Positions 1 to 13,475 of a DNA stretch of 64,000 nucleotides are shown in pieces; within the stretch, counting starts at the first letter, position 1; every line of letters starts with the position of its first letter. The translations under genes were made by a program, and so were the position numbers. This DNA comes from Synanceia verrucosa. Its lineage: Eukaryota; Chordata; Actinopteri; Perciformes; Synanceiidae. The notes beneath the pieces were generated by a model, which searched no databases, had not been told where the DNA came from, and saw only the letters and a list, made by a program, of their open reading frames with translations. Location of the stretch: contig CM056567.1 in NCBI GenBank assembly GCA_029721515.1, positions 10,618,007 through 10,682,006 of the forward strand, in the 5' to 3' direction.

Positions 1-1549
1 ACCAGATGACAGCTCATATCAGCTGCAGAAAACACTGGTTGGTTGTAGAAAACATTTCCAGACACATGGCTCTCTGTGGCACATGGTGTGACAGCCCTGA
101 AATAGAGAATAGGGTGCTGAGAGCCATCATCATGGCCCTGCCATCATCATGTCACTGGCGTGATGCTTGTCTATGTGTCATCTCACATCCCACCTTCTCC
201 ATCATTCAGTGGCCAGAGGAGCTCAGGTCGGGGTAATACACTCCATCATCTCCTTGGCCTGGTGGTTCACTCTGCTCTCTCAGAGGCCAGACCACTCAAC
301 AGCAGCTGCAGTGTCCAACTCTATGCCAACAACCTGAAGTTTTTTATTCCAGTGTCTCTGGCAGTTATTTCAGCCAGAGGTGGTAAAATAATCAGCAAAA
401 TCACCTGGTGCTGTCTCTAGAAGGAAAAGCTGCAGACTCTTGGCCCTTCAAAGTGCTTGTTTGCCCACCACTTCACATGATGTCTAACATGTCTAACTCT
501 GTAATCGCAGTGAAACCACCAACCACACAGCCAGAAAAAATGTTCAATTTGGAGACAAAAAACGCTGACACCTCTGCCAAGCTGCCAACTAATGTGTGTA
601 AACAACTACAGCAAGAAAAGTGTCACTGATCCCTTTGATTTCAGACCGTCTGGGACCCCTGCAGAGTCTAAACCAGATAAATGCAACCAGGACAGAGCAG
701 CCCAGGGCTACGCCACAGCCTTTTCACAACAGATGACACCATTAGGTCAGAGCAGACTGCCTTTCCATCACTCCTCCACCCCTCTTGGTCCAGTCAGTTT
801 CAGACCAGGCTGTTAGACAGACGAGTCGAGCCCCTCAGTGCCTCATTTAGAAGCTTAGTTCAGGAGCGAGCTCGGCCAATAAACAATCTGTCACCACTGT
901 AAATATGCCGTCATATTGGAAGAGCCACCACTTAGAGCATTAGAAGTAAAAAGTCACTCTGGGTGCTTCAATATTTAAAAAAAAAATGGTATGGGGATCT
1001 TATTCACATTTTGACTACAAACAATGTCCTTTCAAACTCTAGCACTCACACAAAGTGCCGGTTGGCAAATCTGAAAGAAGGTCATTGTGGCAGAATGTAT
1101 GAATGAAGACTATTCATTGAAACAAAAATAGGTTATGCTAACATTTGCGACTCACAGCAGTAACTGTGTTTTTGGTTATGTAATGCTCTCACTAAGTTCT
1201 CATGCACACCACCTTCTAAAAAATCTGCCATGTCTCGTTACGGTTGCTAGGCTATGATTGGACGATTTCTGTTCAGGGGAGGGGTTTAGCACACAGTCAG
1301 TTGGTGTTATTGGCCTTATTTGCACATTAAGATATGAATGCCACGTGAGCAAATCAAGGATATATTCCATCCTGCTGCTATCTGAACCTGCAGTCACCGC
1401 TTAGTGTAATGAATCCAAAGAACGTCCTTGAGCTGACAAACATTTTCCGCCGCGCTCAACTGTCCTTGAGCAATTCAAAGAGTCCTCACCTGCTCCATGA
1501 ATGCTCTTCTATTGCTGGCCCTGACCTCTAATCTCTGAGAGGCGAAGGG
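1..1549. other. no gene seen
   Basis: Short frames only, without splice-site or protein support. No repeat recognised before the LINE tail. Confidence 0.6.
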
Positions 1550-1605
1550 AAAGAGAATTTCCCCAGGGATCAACAAAGTATTACATTATCATTATTTTGG
1601 ACGCC
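1550..1605 (+). mobile_element. L2-type LINE 3' tail fragment
   Basis: GAATTTCCCCAGGGATCAAC followed by AAAGTATTACATTATCATTA matches the tail plan of the LINE at 30.5 kb. Confidence 0.6.
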
Positions 1606-2034
1606 CAAAAAAAACAATTTGGTGGATGGAGCTTCAGATCAGCAGAGATTTAAAAAAAAAAAAAATCTCCCTGTTTACCTTTAGCCATAGATAAAGAGCG
1701 TAGCCAAAGGGAACACACTAAGATGTTTTCAAACTCTGCCCAACTGAGCCCAGAGAACGAATGGCAAATGAAGGTCTTTATTTAATATTATTTCACTCTT
1801 GAGCACTGTATCACTCTCTGACTAGCTAAAATCTGGTTTTCATTTGTATTTATATAATATAATAATCTGAATAAGGGGAATAAGGGTCTGAATGTTACGT
1901 CTACTATTATTGCTGGGCAAGTTTTTTTTTTTTTTTTGCATTCAAATTTAGGTGACATTTTGGGATGTATGTATGAAGTACAGAAACCCATCATTTCTTG
2001 CACTCTCATAATCTGAATGGCAGCCAAGTGAACA

Positions 2035-2165
2035 GGTGTGTAGGCTGCCGATCAGACGGCACGAGTTCAAGCCCATGTGACAACAAACAATGGCCCTGCT
2101 GAAGTGTCAGCTTTGGTGTCTTGACAAGACAGCTCCAGCTGTTGAGTGGCTGTACCCAAATCAGA
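2035..2165 (+). mobile_element. decayed tRNA-derived SINE-like repeat
   Basis: GAGTTCAAGCCC resembles a B box. It is followed by TGAAGTGTC, TGTCTTGACAAGACA and GTTGAGTGGCTGTACCC, which recall the common fish repeat core (CGAAGTGTCCTTGAGCAAGACAC). It is much decayed. Confidence 0.4.
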
Positions 2166-2169
2166 CAGA

Positions 2170-3062
2170 AACGAAAAATTAAAAAAAATCTGCTTATTAT
2201 TTATTGTTAGTAAAATTGTTTACCCAAAGCACAATGCCATAAAATAGCTAAATCGGTAAATCCAGTGACAAAGTACCTTGGATAAACCCAAGTCCTTAAA
2301 TCAACCAGCTTTTGCTCAAAGTTATTACACCACATTGATTCTCCACAGTATTTCTGCAGCACTGTGCTTTTTGGACAGAATATTTGGCACGGCTCTTCAG
2401 TGCATTCGTTTCTGCTTGTTTAGCTCATGTACCTTTGGATTTGCTTTTGTTGCATTTACATTGGCTCTACTGGCAGCAAAAGATAATTAATCATCCATCT
2501 TGCAGTTACTATTTGGTATTTTTTACCTTAAAAAGCTTTTCTCCTCAGGGACTATTTGGCTCATTATGTTCCAGTTCTCAAACTTTTCATGAAATAACAT
2601 AGCAGTCTCTGCATGTATAGCCAAAGGTATGCTGTATGTTATATTCTATGGATTATTTTGCAACTGCTGAATATGTGTTTGGAGAGGAGAGACAAAAAGT
2701 TTGAGGCCCTGGGAAAAATCATTTCCAGACCTTTAGAGTCTGTATGAGACGCTCTCAAGTAACTGTAGAGTAAACTTGCAGAAATATCAAGGTTGAGGAG
2801 TAACACAGTTTAAAGAGCGCAAAGACACACAGGGTACGAGGGTCCGACAAACAGCGACCACTGTTTGTGTCCCACCTGACCTCAAAAATGTGTTGTCGTT
2901 GTTTTCCCAAAAGGATTTTTTAAGCCAAACAGTTATCCTGAATTGGTGTTGTTGCCTAAAATCTACATAAGTGCCTTTCTCTGAATTCATAAAGTGAACA
3001 CTGAGGGTCATAGTCATACTTTTAACCTTAACTTATCCTTTAGTGGTCCATTTCCCTTAACC
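2170..3062. other. no gene seen
   Basis: AT-rich unique-looking sequence with no supported feature. Confidence 0.6.
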
Positions 3063-3066
3063 TTAA

Positions 3067-3718
3067 AGGAACATGCCACCGTTTTTCCATACTAAAACAT
3101 GTTCTTCCCTGATCTTAGACGAGTTGATACATACCTCTCTCGTCTTTGTGCGTGCACTCAATCACTCTGGCGCACGGCGCTATTTTGTTAGCATTTAGCA
3201 TAGCCCAGTACTTTCCTTGGGATCCAAACAGAGGTGAAGTTAGAAGAAACCAAGCACTTCCAGATTTTCCTGTTTAAATAAGGTCAGGTAGGTTGTTATA
3301 TGACCCATGTATGGTTGCACAAAATAATACATTATTTTCTAAGCGAATAAAAAAGAGAACTATAACGTATGGCGGAATTACACTTGGGAGCACTTCGACG
3401 TTGGCGCAGTGATATCATGTCAGGCGTGCAGGTTACATTGGTTCTATTGATGGAAGTGAGAAGGGAAGGGTGGAGGATTTTTCAGGAGTGATGATATTAC
3501 TGCGCTGACATTGAAGTGCTCCCAAGTGTAATTCTGCCATACATTATAGTCCATCCTTTTTATCCCAAGGAAAGTACTGGGCTATGCTAAATGCTAACAA
3601 AATAGCGCCGCGCACCAGAGCGATTGAGTGCATGCACAAAGACGAGAGAGGTATGTATCAACTCGTCTAAGATCAGGGAAGAATATAGTTCAGTATGGAA
3701 AAACGGTGGCGTGCTCCT
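3067..3718. mobile_element. long foldback MITE flanked by TTAA
   Basis: Left end AGGAACATGCCACCGTTTTT pairs with the right end as a long, slightly diverged inverted repeat (about 3067-3225 against 3560-3718). Inner arms also pair (about 3359-3420 against 3488-3550). TTAA sits on both sides (3063-3066, 3719-3722), as for piggyBac-type insertions. No coding capacity. Confidence 0.8.
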
Positions 3719-4429
3719 TTAACAGTATTGTAGAGACTGTGTAAATGTTCAGGATAAATTGGAAGGTGTGATTATCAGCCTTGCTTTAGTTTTTGTAGCT
3801 GATTAGGATAAAATTTCTGCCACCAGGTTTCAATATTATATGAAAAGCTTTAAAACCAGAATGGGGGAGGCTGTTACAGCAGTGTCTTATGATTGGATAT
3901 GAAACAATTCTATATTGACATCTGAATACTTTGGGCCATATTATGTATTATTAAATAGAAGAAGAAGAGGAAACAGAAACATGATGTCTTAGTTTCCTCA
4001 TAGATGTCCTGAAGAAAGAGGGAAGAAAATAAAAAGGTTGAAGGGAATGATTCCCCATGTTGTTATTCTATAAATATGTCCTCTCTAACACCAAACCCAT
4101 GTCACCTCTCCAAAACAACAGGATCCTCTCAGGCTAAAAAAGGTTATGACACTGAGTTGTGTGTGATGGAGCCAGTCCAGACTCCCTCTGCATCCTGACC
4201 TGGGAGGAATAAACTCAGTCCAGGTGTGAAAAGTTGAGGATTTTTCCAGCTTGCATGCCATTATGAAATCCCTCACCTCTCTGCTTCTCCTCCATCTACA
4301 AAACCCAGCAAGGAAGAACACGAGAGCTTCATTAGGCCTTTCCAGAAGCATAAAGTTAACTAACCTCATGCCTCATGTGGGTACACATCAGCATTCTTCT
4401 TTATCTTTGTTCCCCTTCACCCTCTAAGG

Positions 4430-4571
4430 AGCTCTCTCCGGTGACTCGCCGTTCCAGAGGATGCTTCCAAAATGGCGGCTCGGGGAGCGTCGCTATTCCC
4501 CAGGCTGCCGAGATGAGATGCAGGGCTCTTGTGAGCGCAGCCGGGAAGAAGAGGAGATAGGCAGGAAGTAT
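4430..4571 (+). promoter_or_regulatory. possible promoter / non-coding first exon with YY1 site
   Basis: A local CpG-rich block in AT-rich surroundings contains CCAAAATGGCGGC (4467-4479), the YY1 consensus that typically sits at or just after transcription starts. A donor-like TAT|GTAAGTG lies at 4571/4572. The ATG within the YY1 site opens only 14 codons, so any exon here is probably untranslated. No downstream exon was found. Confidence 0.3.
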
Positions 4572-7500
4572 GTAAGTGTGTGTGCGTGTGTGTGTGTGTT
4601 TTTCTCTTCCCTCTTTTATTTTCCTAGCTTTCTCTGATCTGATCTGATGTGAAATCACAAATTGGCCCCTAGTCGCTGCCCCCTGTGTACATAACAGAAC
4701 TCATTAAAGAGAGGAGGGTTATTAAAAAGTGATGGAGCGAGGGAGGACTCTGACAAGAAAAACTGATTCTGTTTAATAAAAGAGATGGAAGAAGGAGAGG
4801 AAGAAGAAGAAGACGAGAGCGCTCCAGAAAGAAACTTGCTGTGGAAAAGAGGCTAGGCAATGAGGGAGCTGTGACGAGAGGCACCGCTCTTACTATTCAC
4901 TTTCACGGATGGCTTGCTCAAATACTCCACATTCTTCTGAGGCTTTGGACATGCTTAGATATTTATTTTCCAACAGATGATAACAGGGAATAGGACAACT
5001 TTTCCACTGGTTCTGTTTCTGCCCCACATAGTGTATGGACTGAGCAGAGACAATATCACATGAAGGCTATATGCTGCCTCTGGAATCCCGACAATCAGCA
5101 AAAGCCGCTTAAGGTCTCAAGGGCTAAAAATACACCACATATTACTGTCCACTTAAGATAAAAGCATTTGTTAAATGACCATATCATAACGTTGCCCTTC
5201 TCAACACAGTAATTCTGTGGCAGTGTGTGTGTGTGTAGCAGCAGAAAGTGATATCTGGTATTCTGCTGCATGGATGTTCATCTATAATTCATGTGTTGTG
5301 ACTGGGAACACACGAAATGCGAGCGAAGTATCTTTTGGAGGACTGCGAGGGATGTGACGAGACGGAAAGATGGTAAAAAGTTAACGAAGTGTGAGGGCAG
5401 AGGATTGAAAGACAAAGAGAGAGGAGATGAACGGGCAGGGAGGAGGTCTAGTAGGGGAGGGAGTGATGTGAGTTTCTTCCAGGTTGTTTGTTCTCCAGTG
5501 GCTACTGTGGATCCAGATGGACTGAGGCTGAGAGGGAACAGAATGTGCATCAATATTTACTCGCCTCCCCTCACTTTCCTCCGGTCTTGGTTGGAAAAAA
5601 AAGGAGAAAGCTGGGCAGGCACGTATCTATGCAGGCTTTACATGTAGATTTGCTCACGGGAGATTATGGCTAATGCCGTGTAGAGGTCATGTTGGCCATA
5701 TAAATTTGCATATGTTTGAAAGAGAAATGTAAGAAATCATATGCAAAATGTATCGTGATGCACGCCAGAGAGGTGTGAGTGTGCTGCGCCTGCCGCCTCA
5801 TATCTGTGTGTGAAGACAGAAAGAGGAAGGATGAGTAACTGATGTCTGTTGGCTTTGCTGTTTTTCAACCAGCAATAACTGGAGAGACCATAACCTGTGG
5901 CCTGCAGCATCCCACCTGTGTGCCTCTGCAGAGACAAAACCACCTGTCCTCCCGAGGCCTCATTTCTAAACACCACAAACACACAGAGAAGACTGTGGAA
6001 AGTTTTTTTTTATGGCACTCTCCAGACAAATGTTAGCTTTACAAAACCTGAGCTGGCGGGAGATCATGTGCAGCACGACAGAAACTATGATGTATGGAAA
6101 TCAGAGCAGGATGATAGAGGAGGATGTACCTTAAAGCCCTTATCTTTTGAGTTTGGATACAATGGCAAATATTGGCAGATATGTTAATTTTTAAATATGT
6201 AATACCCTCTCTTACCTACTTTGCCTCCTATATATTTGTGAGCTTTATGCACAGACGAATGACCTGGTTTTACCTGCAATAGCTTTTATGTCATTCTCCT
6301 CTGAAAAGTAATCTTTAAGTCATTTCTCAGTGCACCTATCTATATACAAGTGTTCACACAAGTTTTAGAAATATAAACCCTCTCAAAGGGGAAGCACATG
6401 CAGTAAAGTCAGCATAATATTTTAATAATTTTATTTGAAAGCTAATGCATTCTGCACATCCCACATGAATGAATCGTAATGAGTTAATTTGAGTATTATT
6501 GTAGATTAGCGTCAGGGTTGTTTTACTGGCAGTGCAGGTTTGAGAATAGCCTGTAACCATAGACAGTTTTCATGTTTTTTTTTCTTAATGAATTCAGACA
6601 GTTTGCGTGTGTGTGCATTTATAGTACAAAGTACAGTATCTTCTGTCTGCCACTCATCCTAATTTCTCGCTCTATTTTTTATCCATTTGGCATGTAAAAG
6701 CACTTTGTTCTGAAAACTGCTACACAAACAAAGTGCACATATGTTGCTCATTTATCTATGTTGTTCCCCTGTGATCCCTGCTGGTATAGCCACAGGACAG
6801 ATTTATAAAAAGACACTGTGCTCCAGGTGAAATCGAGAAAGTCAGGGGATCATGGCGAGTGGATCTAACTTTATGATTTTTCAGCAGTTTTGCTGCTGCT
6901 CAGTCAGGCGTCCCCTGAACAATTGACAGAGAGACCATGAAGACGAGAAGCGGAAGCTTTGACCGGGGAATGAACCTGGTCACAGGTGCTCAACCATCAC
7001 ACGGATGGTCAATGAGCCAGAGCAGGGCACAGGGCAAATAAATAGTATAATAGTATAAATTAGTGCAAATTTGCAGCGGTTTGCTCCAGATAACCTTTCA
7101 CTGTGTCCTCACAGAGACCTGTCTCATCTATTCACCTGCCTCAATGGTTGCCTTTACACTGCACGCCGCTTGTGAACACTGTATATTTATCTTCAAAGAT
7201 CTTGTCAGCTTCATGACTTTCTGCACAATGCAGATACACAAAGCCAAGGTCAGGCTGTGTGGCTGACAGGAGGGCGATGAATAGGAATAAACACGGATGG
7301 GTTGGGTTACCTCTGTGTCTCCTGTGGCTGCTTGTAGCATCGCAGCCGCCGTGGCCGTGTCCATCTTTGTCTCATCTGCTCCACTTCCTTTGGCTTTGAA
7401 GGGCATGTCTGCTTGCATGTCAGAGATTAGAGGTGTGTGTGTGTTTGTGTCTTGATGTCTTTGTCCTGGAGGCAGAGGAGGCAGAGTCATGTGGACTTCA

Positions 7501-7600
7501 ACTCTGGCTGTGTGTGAAGTGGAGACAGAATAGAGGCACTCGTCTGTATAATGGATTAAAAACTCCACCAGCTTCTAGGAGCCTCTGTGTGCTGCACTAT

Positions 7601-7646
<46 letters not shown>

Positions 7647-9999
7647 TCCTGGCCCACAGACCCAAGTCAGACCAGCTGTAATTTGTCATTTGGCTGCAAA
7701 CTGGGTAGTCAGCACTGGGTTACTTTTAGCTTCCGGCTCGATGGTAATCCCTCCCTTTGAAAGCCGGCCAATCCAATCCCATGGCTGACACCGCCAGAGA
7801 GGACTACACCATTGTGACCTTTATGGTGCACAAGCTAATCTCTCCTCAATGAAAGAGAGAGAGAGAGAGAGAGAAATGCAAACTGGCAATGAGTTCAACA
7901 AGCTTACTTGTCCTCCATAACTCCTTTCTCCCATCCTCTCTTTTATTTTTTTATAGCTGCAGAAACACACAAAGCCTTTTTCTCAACATGCACTACAAGC
8001 TCAGTTTCAGAAAAATGGAGGAAAAAGTCACAGAGCCCTCCGAGTCACTTGACATTTAGCAAATCCTCATGTTTCTGCCTCTGGCTCTGTGTTCTGTGTG
8101 CGTAGAGGTGGCGTATGCTCGCGTCCCTGGCAGCATTTGGCACATTTCTGAACGTCATTTAAGGCCTTTTCACACCAAGTTGTTTCGGATCACTTATCTC
8201 GGTGTTGTAGTTACTGGGGTCTTGTGAGAGCAGGAATATGGCAGAGGATTTGTGGAGAGGGAGGCTCAGACTGAGCAGCCTGCAACACTCAGCTTAGAGC
8301 ATGATCTGATGGTGTTACATTGATCGGCAAATTGAAATAATCACCGAAAATCGCCAAAAATTTTCAAGAGACCTCCAAAAAGGACCTGAACTACTGAGGG
8401 CAACACAGTGAATAACAAGTGGATAAGTGGACGATGACTGTACAATGAGAGAAACTCCGCCAAAACATAGATTGTAGTTTCTATACCAAAAGAGAAATTT
8501 GCAAATGAAAAAAGAAAGCTATTATACGTGGGATTCAGGAGCTATGAAGGTGTGTCTGTCTATTTTCTCTATTTGTCTCAATCATCACAACCCTCCCTTC
8601 TCCACAGATGAAGCCCCATCCTGAGCCCCACTCCCAGGGTTCCTCTCTTCAGTACCTGATGACCCTCAGTGCCTCACCTTCCTGCTCAGAACCACCTCAT
8701 CCTATATCTACGTATGTCTCCTTGGATTTGAAAGGTCAGTTAAGCCAAATGATATTGCTTTTTGTTTTGGCATTAATGCAAAATAACTTGCAATCAAAAG
8801 CAATGAAAGAGACAAAGATGCCCTGACAAGTGAAGTTAAAACAAAAGTGCTATTTGTGTCTGGAGCATCAACAGAGACAGAGCTCAAAGTGCCTCTCTCA
8901 CTAAGAAGCATTTCATTTTGTTTTTAATTTGGTCCGCTAGCCCCCCTGCCGTCGCACCATCTCTTTTGTTCCTGCCAGACCAGGCCAGAAAGAGGGTGTA
9001 GGCTCAACGTGAGCTCACATCAGCATGCTACCTCCAATCTCCCGCCATTTGCCAGCATGGTACCAATCAACACTTTACTCCCCATCCTGCCGAGAGGCAA
9101 CCGACTCTGAAGGAGACAGAAGAGGAGCTGGTGCGATGGAGATATGGAGTGTGTGAACGACAAAAAAACGAGAGAAGAAGGCGAGAGAGACAGAAATAGA
9201 GGCAGAGAATGAGAGAAAGCAGGGAGGCAGCTCCTGGTTGAGCATCCTAAATTTACCTCAGAGCTGAGGCGTCCTGTCCTCTTCAACTATCTCTAAAGAA
9301 CTATGCCACTGCCGAGCCCTGCCTCACTCAAAGGCACAATGAAATCTTTGATATTGCTGCAGCTTCCTAAACAGACACCGAGATTACCCTCAAATTTGAA
9401 TATGAGTATGAATTTTCTGCAACATCTTCAGTATATTTGCTTTTAAAATGATATATCTTTGAATATAACAGAAACAGTCAGAATACACCCCTGTGGATAT
9501 TTATCTTTTTTGTTCCAATAACAGCTTCTGTACTTTCATATATTTCTCTAATTTATCATACTGTGTCCTTGCTGCCTAACCCCTCTCCTCACAGGAGTAC
9601 TATTGATCCAGGCTGCAGTGATGAATGCAATGTTTTATCAAATGACCAAATTTTACAAATGAGAGTGTAAATGGCCATGTGGGTCCGGCCGGCTTTTAGG
9701 TGCATAACAATAGAATCATTTTGATGAATTATTGCATCATGTATTTAAACTGTGATATTTTGCTGATGTGTATCTCTCCTCATCAGATGATTCAACATGG
9801 ATCTAGTAATCTATTATGTAGTCTCACAATCTAGTCCAAAAAATCCACAAACTGTGATGCACTTTTTTGTCATTTTGAAGACAAGTGATTCAGGGGTGAT
9901 TGCAATTTTTTTTTTTTTACAGGAAGAAATCAACATTTTGCTCAGAGTTAGAAAAAAAGATTGATGTTACTCTAATTTACAACTATGACTGTGTTAGTT
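4572..9999. other. no gene seen
   Basis: AT-rich DNA with short TG, CA and GA microsatellites (4576-4600, 7603-7644, 7854-7874) and purine-rich stretches (4735-4860, 9110-9230). A TATAAAAAG at about 6805 has no gene behind it. Confidence 0.55.
7603..7644. repeat. CA microsatellite
   Basis: Uninterrupted AC run of about 21 units. Confidence 0.98.
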
Positions 10000-10165
10000 T
10001 AGCATGAAGCTGGAAACAGCCTTTGTTTTTACCTTTGGACAGAGTCAGGATACCCAGGATATTTCAGGATATTTCCCCTCACCTCCAGTCTGTATGCTAA
10101 GCTAAGCTAACATTAAACTAACATAGACAAATTCCCAAAATGTCAGACTTGTCCTTTAATAGTAA
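10000..10165 (+). repeat. fish interspersed repeat fragment (GCTAAGCTAAGCTAAC type)
   Basis: TTAGCATGAAGCTGGAAACA, TTTTTACCTTTGGACAGAGT, CCAGTCTGTATGCTAAGCTA and the end AAAATGTCAGACTTGTCCTT recall a MITE family widespread in percomorph fish. Confidence 0.45.
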
Positions 10166-12554
10166 AAGTATGACAAAAATAAAATAAGTTATGCAGCACA
10201 TAGACATCACATCATAGCAAGTAGCATTAGCTAGAAGAATTTGGTCAGCTGTTTGTGTACTGATGTAGCCAAACCTCTGACTCTTGTCTCAGTTTTTTTT
10301 AAATAGATTGATTAATCTTCAGAGCTCTACATCATATCCAAGGTTGTTTTTGCATGTGTATCTAAAAGTGTCTTCTTTGGTTCCTCCAAATAAATGCTAA
10401 TGGACAAGATAATCTCCTGTAATAAGTAGGGCTCAATAACAGTGCTAACATTTAAAAACCTGAAATACAAAAAAAATGACTCAAGTTAAAAAGGCAAGAA
10501 AAGCAAACGCATTCAGACAGCTTCGGTGAAACAAAAGTGAAACAGACAGTGGGGGAAGATAGACTTGCTGATGTAGAGTTAAGTGATAAAGTCGACACAT
10601 CGGCAGTGAAACAGAGAGGCACAAATGTTGGATCAGGCAAATATTGAGCAGGAGCAACGGTGGAGCTAAAACGAGGAGGTGAGAAACAGATCAACAGTGT
10701 AATGATACGTTCAGTAGCGGTAGATGCGTTCAGGGTATCGCTGCCTTTTTGGCTTCCTCTGGCACTGGTGGTGGCAGAGAGGCCAGAGCAGGAGGCCTGG
10801 GATACAGCATTTGGTCATTTCACAGAGCGCTGCAGCCCACCAAAACAATGTTGAAGCAATCAGAGCTAATTGTGCACTAATGGCTCCCTTTCCACTTTCC
10901 CTCTCTAATTGGCTGGCGCCATCTGCGACACACACACACACACATTTGCACTCGAATGGATCCCACATCCACACAGCTCCCATTCTCACAACAGGCATCA
11001 ATTAAACCCTCAAAATAACATTCAGGTCTAAACATTGAGAAAATAATTTCATCTAAGTAGAGGATAAGAGATTCTCTAAGAGTGTGCTCGGTCACCCAAG
11101 AGGGGCATTTCCAGTTTATGCAGCTGGTGAAACCTTTAGCATGTTTGCATTGATTTTTGCCTCCAGAGGAGAGTGAAAATACTCATTTGTTGCGATAAAT
11201 TGATTCAATTTTACAGGAGCGTTTTGGCGACTTGAGAACAATTTCGCCGTCGAGCCAGTGATTGCAGCCGTTCCTTATCACACGCTCCATTTTGCCTTAC
11301 CTACCCCTCCCCCCCACACCCCCACCTGCTACCTGAATGGCGTTTCATGCTCAGGAAGAGCTTGTCAATGCTGTCATCTCAGCGGCGCCGTTCCCATGCA
11401 TCAGGTTTCCTCCCCGCAGTTCTTTGTTATCACTTAGTAGGAAATCTTTTTGGGCTGCACAGTGTGCAAACCATCACCGCAGGCAAAGGTGAAATGGGTA
11501 CAGCAGGGAGAGCGCTTCAAATGCAGCGGTTGCCATGGAAACCACCTTTACCCAGGTTCTCCTCGTTCGTTCACTTTCCAGGATTCGAACAGCTCACCAG
11601 GCTTAATTGACAGCTGCGGAAATGCACACAAACTCACACACACACACGCAAACACAGTCACTGGGAAAATGATTAAATCCCACCTGCTTGTTTACACTCT
11701 GGCAACCGATTCCTCTGTTTCCTGTTTACTGAGACATCGTCCGTGCTACCATCTGTCCATTTGTCCTGTTTTTGCTGCGAAACCATGATTTGTTCAGAGC
11801 AGGTAGAGCACTTTTCTTTTGCGTAAACTCTTTCACAAAACAATGGGACGCTTTGTCTTGCACACAGCGACCAGACGGCTCACAACTGTAATTCGGTCCA
11901 GGGAGGATTTTCTCCTGTTAGTCTGTGTTTTTATGGTTGTGTGTGCTTCTGCTTGTTTACCGGCAAGTGTGTTGTGTGTATTTGTGTGTCTGTGTGGTTT
12001 GTTTGTCTCCAGGGTTACACCAATGCATGTTAAAGATGATGATATCACCTTGAAGAAGCTCCCTGTGAACTGGGCTGCTGTCAAGCCATTAGAACCTTGG
12101 AGATACACCAAAAAAAAAAAAACACACCCTCCATTCACACACACACACACACACACACAGATCTTTTCGGGGCTGTGTGGTACAGTAATTGCTCTGGGTG
12201 TAGGTCACTCTCTTTGTATTTCTTCCAAAACACGAACGCTCCAGCTTGATTCTAACACCACAGAACAGCATTCATCTGAGCTGACGCAAAGACATGCAAG
12301 ATAACTGAATTTATATCATTTCACACTTGTCAGCTCAGTAAAACAAAGTGTCCAGATGCAAGCTCAGAGTAATGACACTCTGTCAGAGTGGCACTAAGAT
12401 ACCACGCTTTGAGGCATTTTCACATCCCATATGGCAAAACTGAAAATAGCCTTCTTAATTTAAATCCTTTCCTGACAAACTTGTCTAATGTCTCAAATCT
12501 AAATGTGAGCATCTGGATGTGGTGAAGTGATCTGAGGTCAGTCAAACTGAGAAC
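10166..12554. other. no gene seen; possibly conserved non-coding DNA
   Basis: 10800-10920 and 11160-11300 are locally balanced in composition and hold homeodomain-like cores (GCTAATTGTGCACTAATGG). Frames at 11347-12304 run into CA repeats and look spurious. Confidence 0.45.
12111..12161. repeat. poly(A) followed by CA repeat
   Basis: About 11 A residues, then a CA run (12136-12160). Confidence 0.9.
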
Positions 12555-12557
12555 TTA

Positions 12558-12976
12558 CCCCTAATTTCCACTGGATGCAGAACGATGCCGACGTCCGTCG
12601 AAGTCCGGCCTCTGTCGTCCGCCAGACAGCTGGACTCACGAGAGCGAGATCTTGCTGACTAATGAGATCTCGCAAATTCATGTATAATGAAATGTCAGTG
12701 AAAGAGAACCCTGTGTGCACTGAGTAGAAAGAAATCGATTATACAATCCGCCGTGAACAGGGATTATTTTATTTTGAAAATAAACCGGATGTTTTATTTT
12801 GTGTCTGTACACAACTTCCTGTCAACGTCCAACAAAAAAAAAAGCTCTGTTGATTTCTTTCAGCAGGTGTCGGCGGCATTCTGCATTCAGTGGAAATTGA
12901 TACATTGCTTTGAATGGAAATGGTATTGGGTCTGACAAAACGTAGGCATCGTTCTGCATCCAGTGGAAATTAGGGG
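12558..12976. mobile_element. MITE with perfect 32-bp terminal inverted repeats and TTA duplication
   Basis: Positions 12558-12589 (CCCCTAATTTCCACTGGATG...) and 12945-12976 are exact reverse complements over 32 bp. TTA flanks both ends (12555-12557, 12977-12979), as in PIF/Harbinger elements. A third, diverged copy of the motif (GCATTCTGCATTCAGTGGAA) lies inside near 12878. The perfect ends suggest a fairly recent insertion. Confidence 0.85.
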
Positions 12977-13253
12977 TTACATTTGCAGTCTGAAATAACT
13001 TGCAAAGTCAAACTAGTAGTAAGCGAGGAGTTTCCACTTGCTTTATTTAGACTCTGCATCACTGGTTACATGATATTACTCAGCACAGCAGGGCTGACTG
13101 GAACTTCAAGGACATTCTGCCCATCATGAGAACGCAATTTAGCATTTTTTCAAGTCTTTGTATGCCTTTTTCATGGGTCATAGCCGTAGTCAGGCAAAAA
13201 AAACACTCAAATTCAAGCTAAACATCATGGTCGGGCTTAAAATAAGTATGATA

Positions 13254-13475
13254 TCCATCCATTATCTACCGCTTATCCTCACATAGGGTTGCGGGGGGGC
13301 TGGAGCCTATCTCAGCTGTCTGGGATAGGCAGGGTACACCCTGGACAAGTCTCCAGTCCATCGCAGGGCACATAGAGACAGACAACCACTCACACTCACA
13401 TTCGCACCTACGGGCAATTTAAATTAGCCAATTAACCTAATCCTCATGGATGTTTTTGGATGGTGGGAAGAAGCC
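13254..13475 (-). mobile_element. SINE copy, head-truncated
   Basis: Same family as the SINE at 33.1-33.5 kb. It shares the ATCCATTATCTACCGCTTATCC tail side, GGGTACACCCTGGACAAGTC and CAATTAACCTAATCC. It stops near GGATGGTGGGAAGAAG, so the pol III head is missing. Confidence 0.8.

Noticed and set aside
6805..6925. TATAAAAAG followed 45 bp later by an ATG in good context
   Set aside because: The frame ends after 24 codons and nothing downstream supports a gene.
11819..12304. 161-codon plus frame
   Set aside because: It crosses poly(A) and CA repeats, has biased chance composition and lacks splice support.
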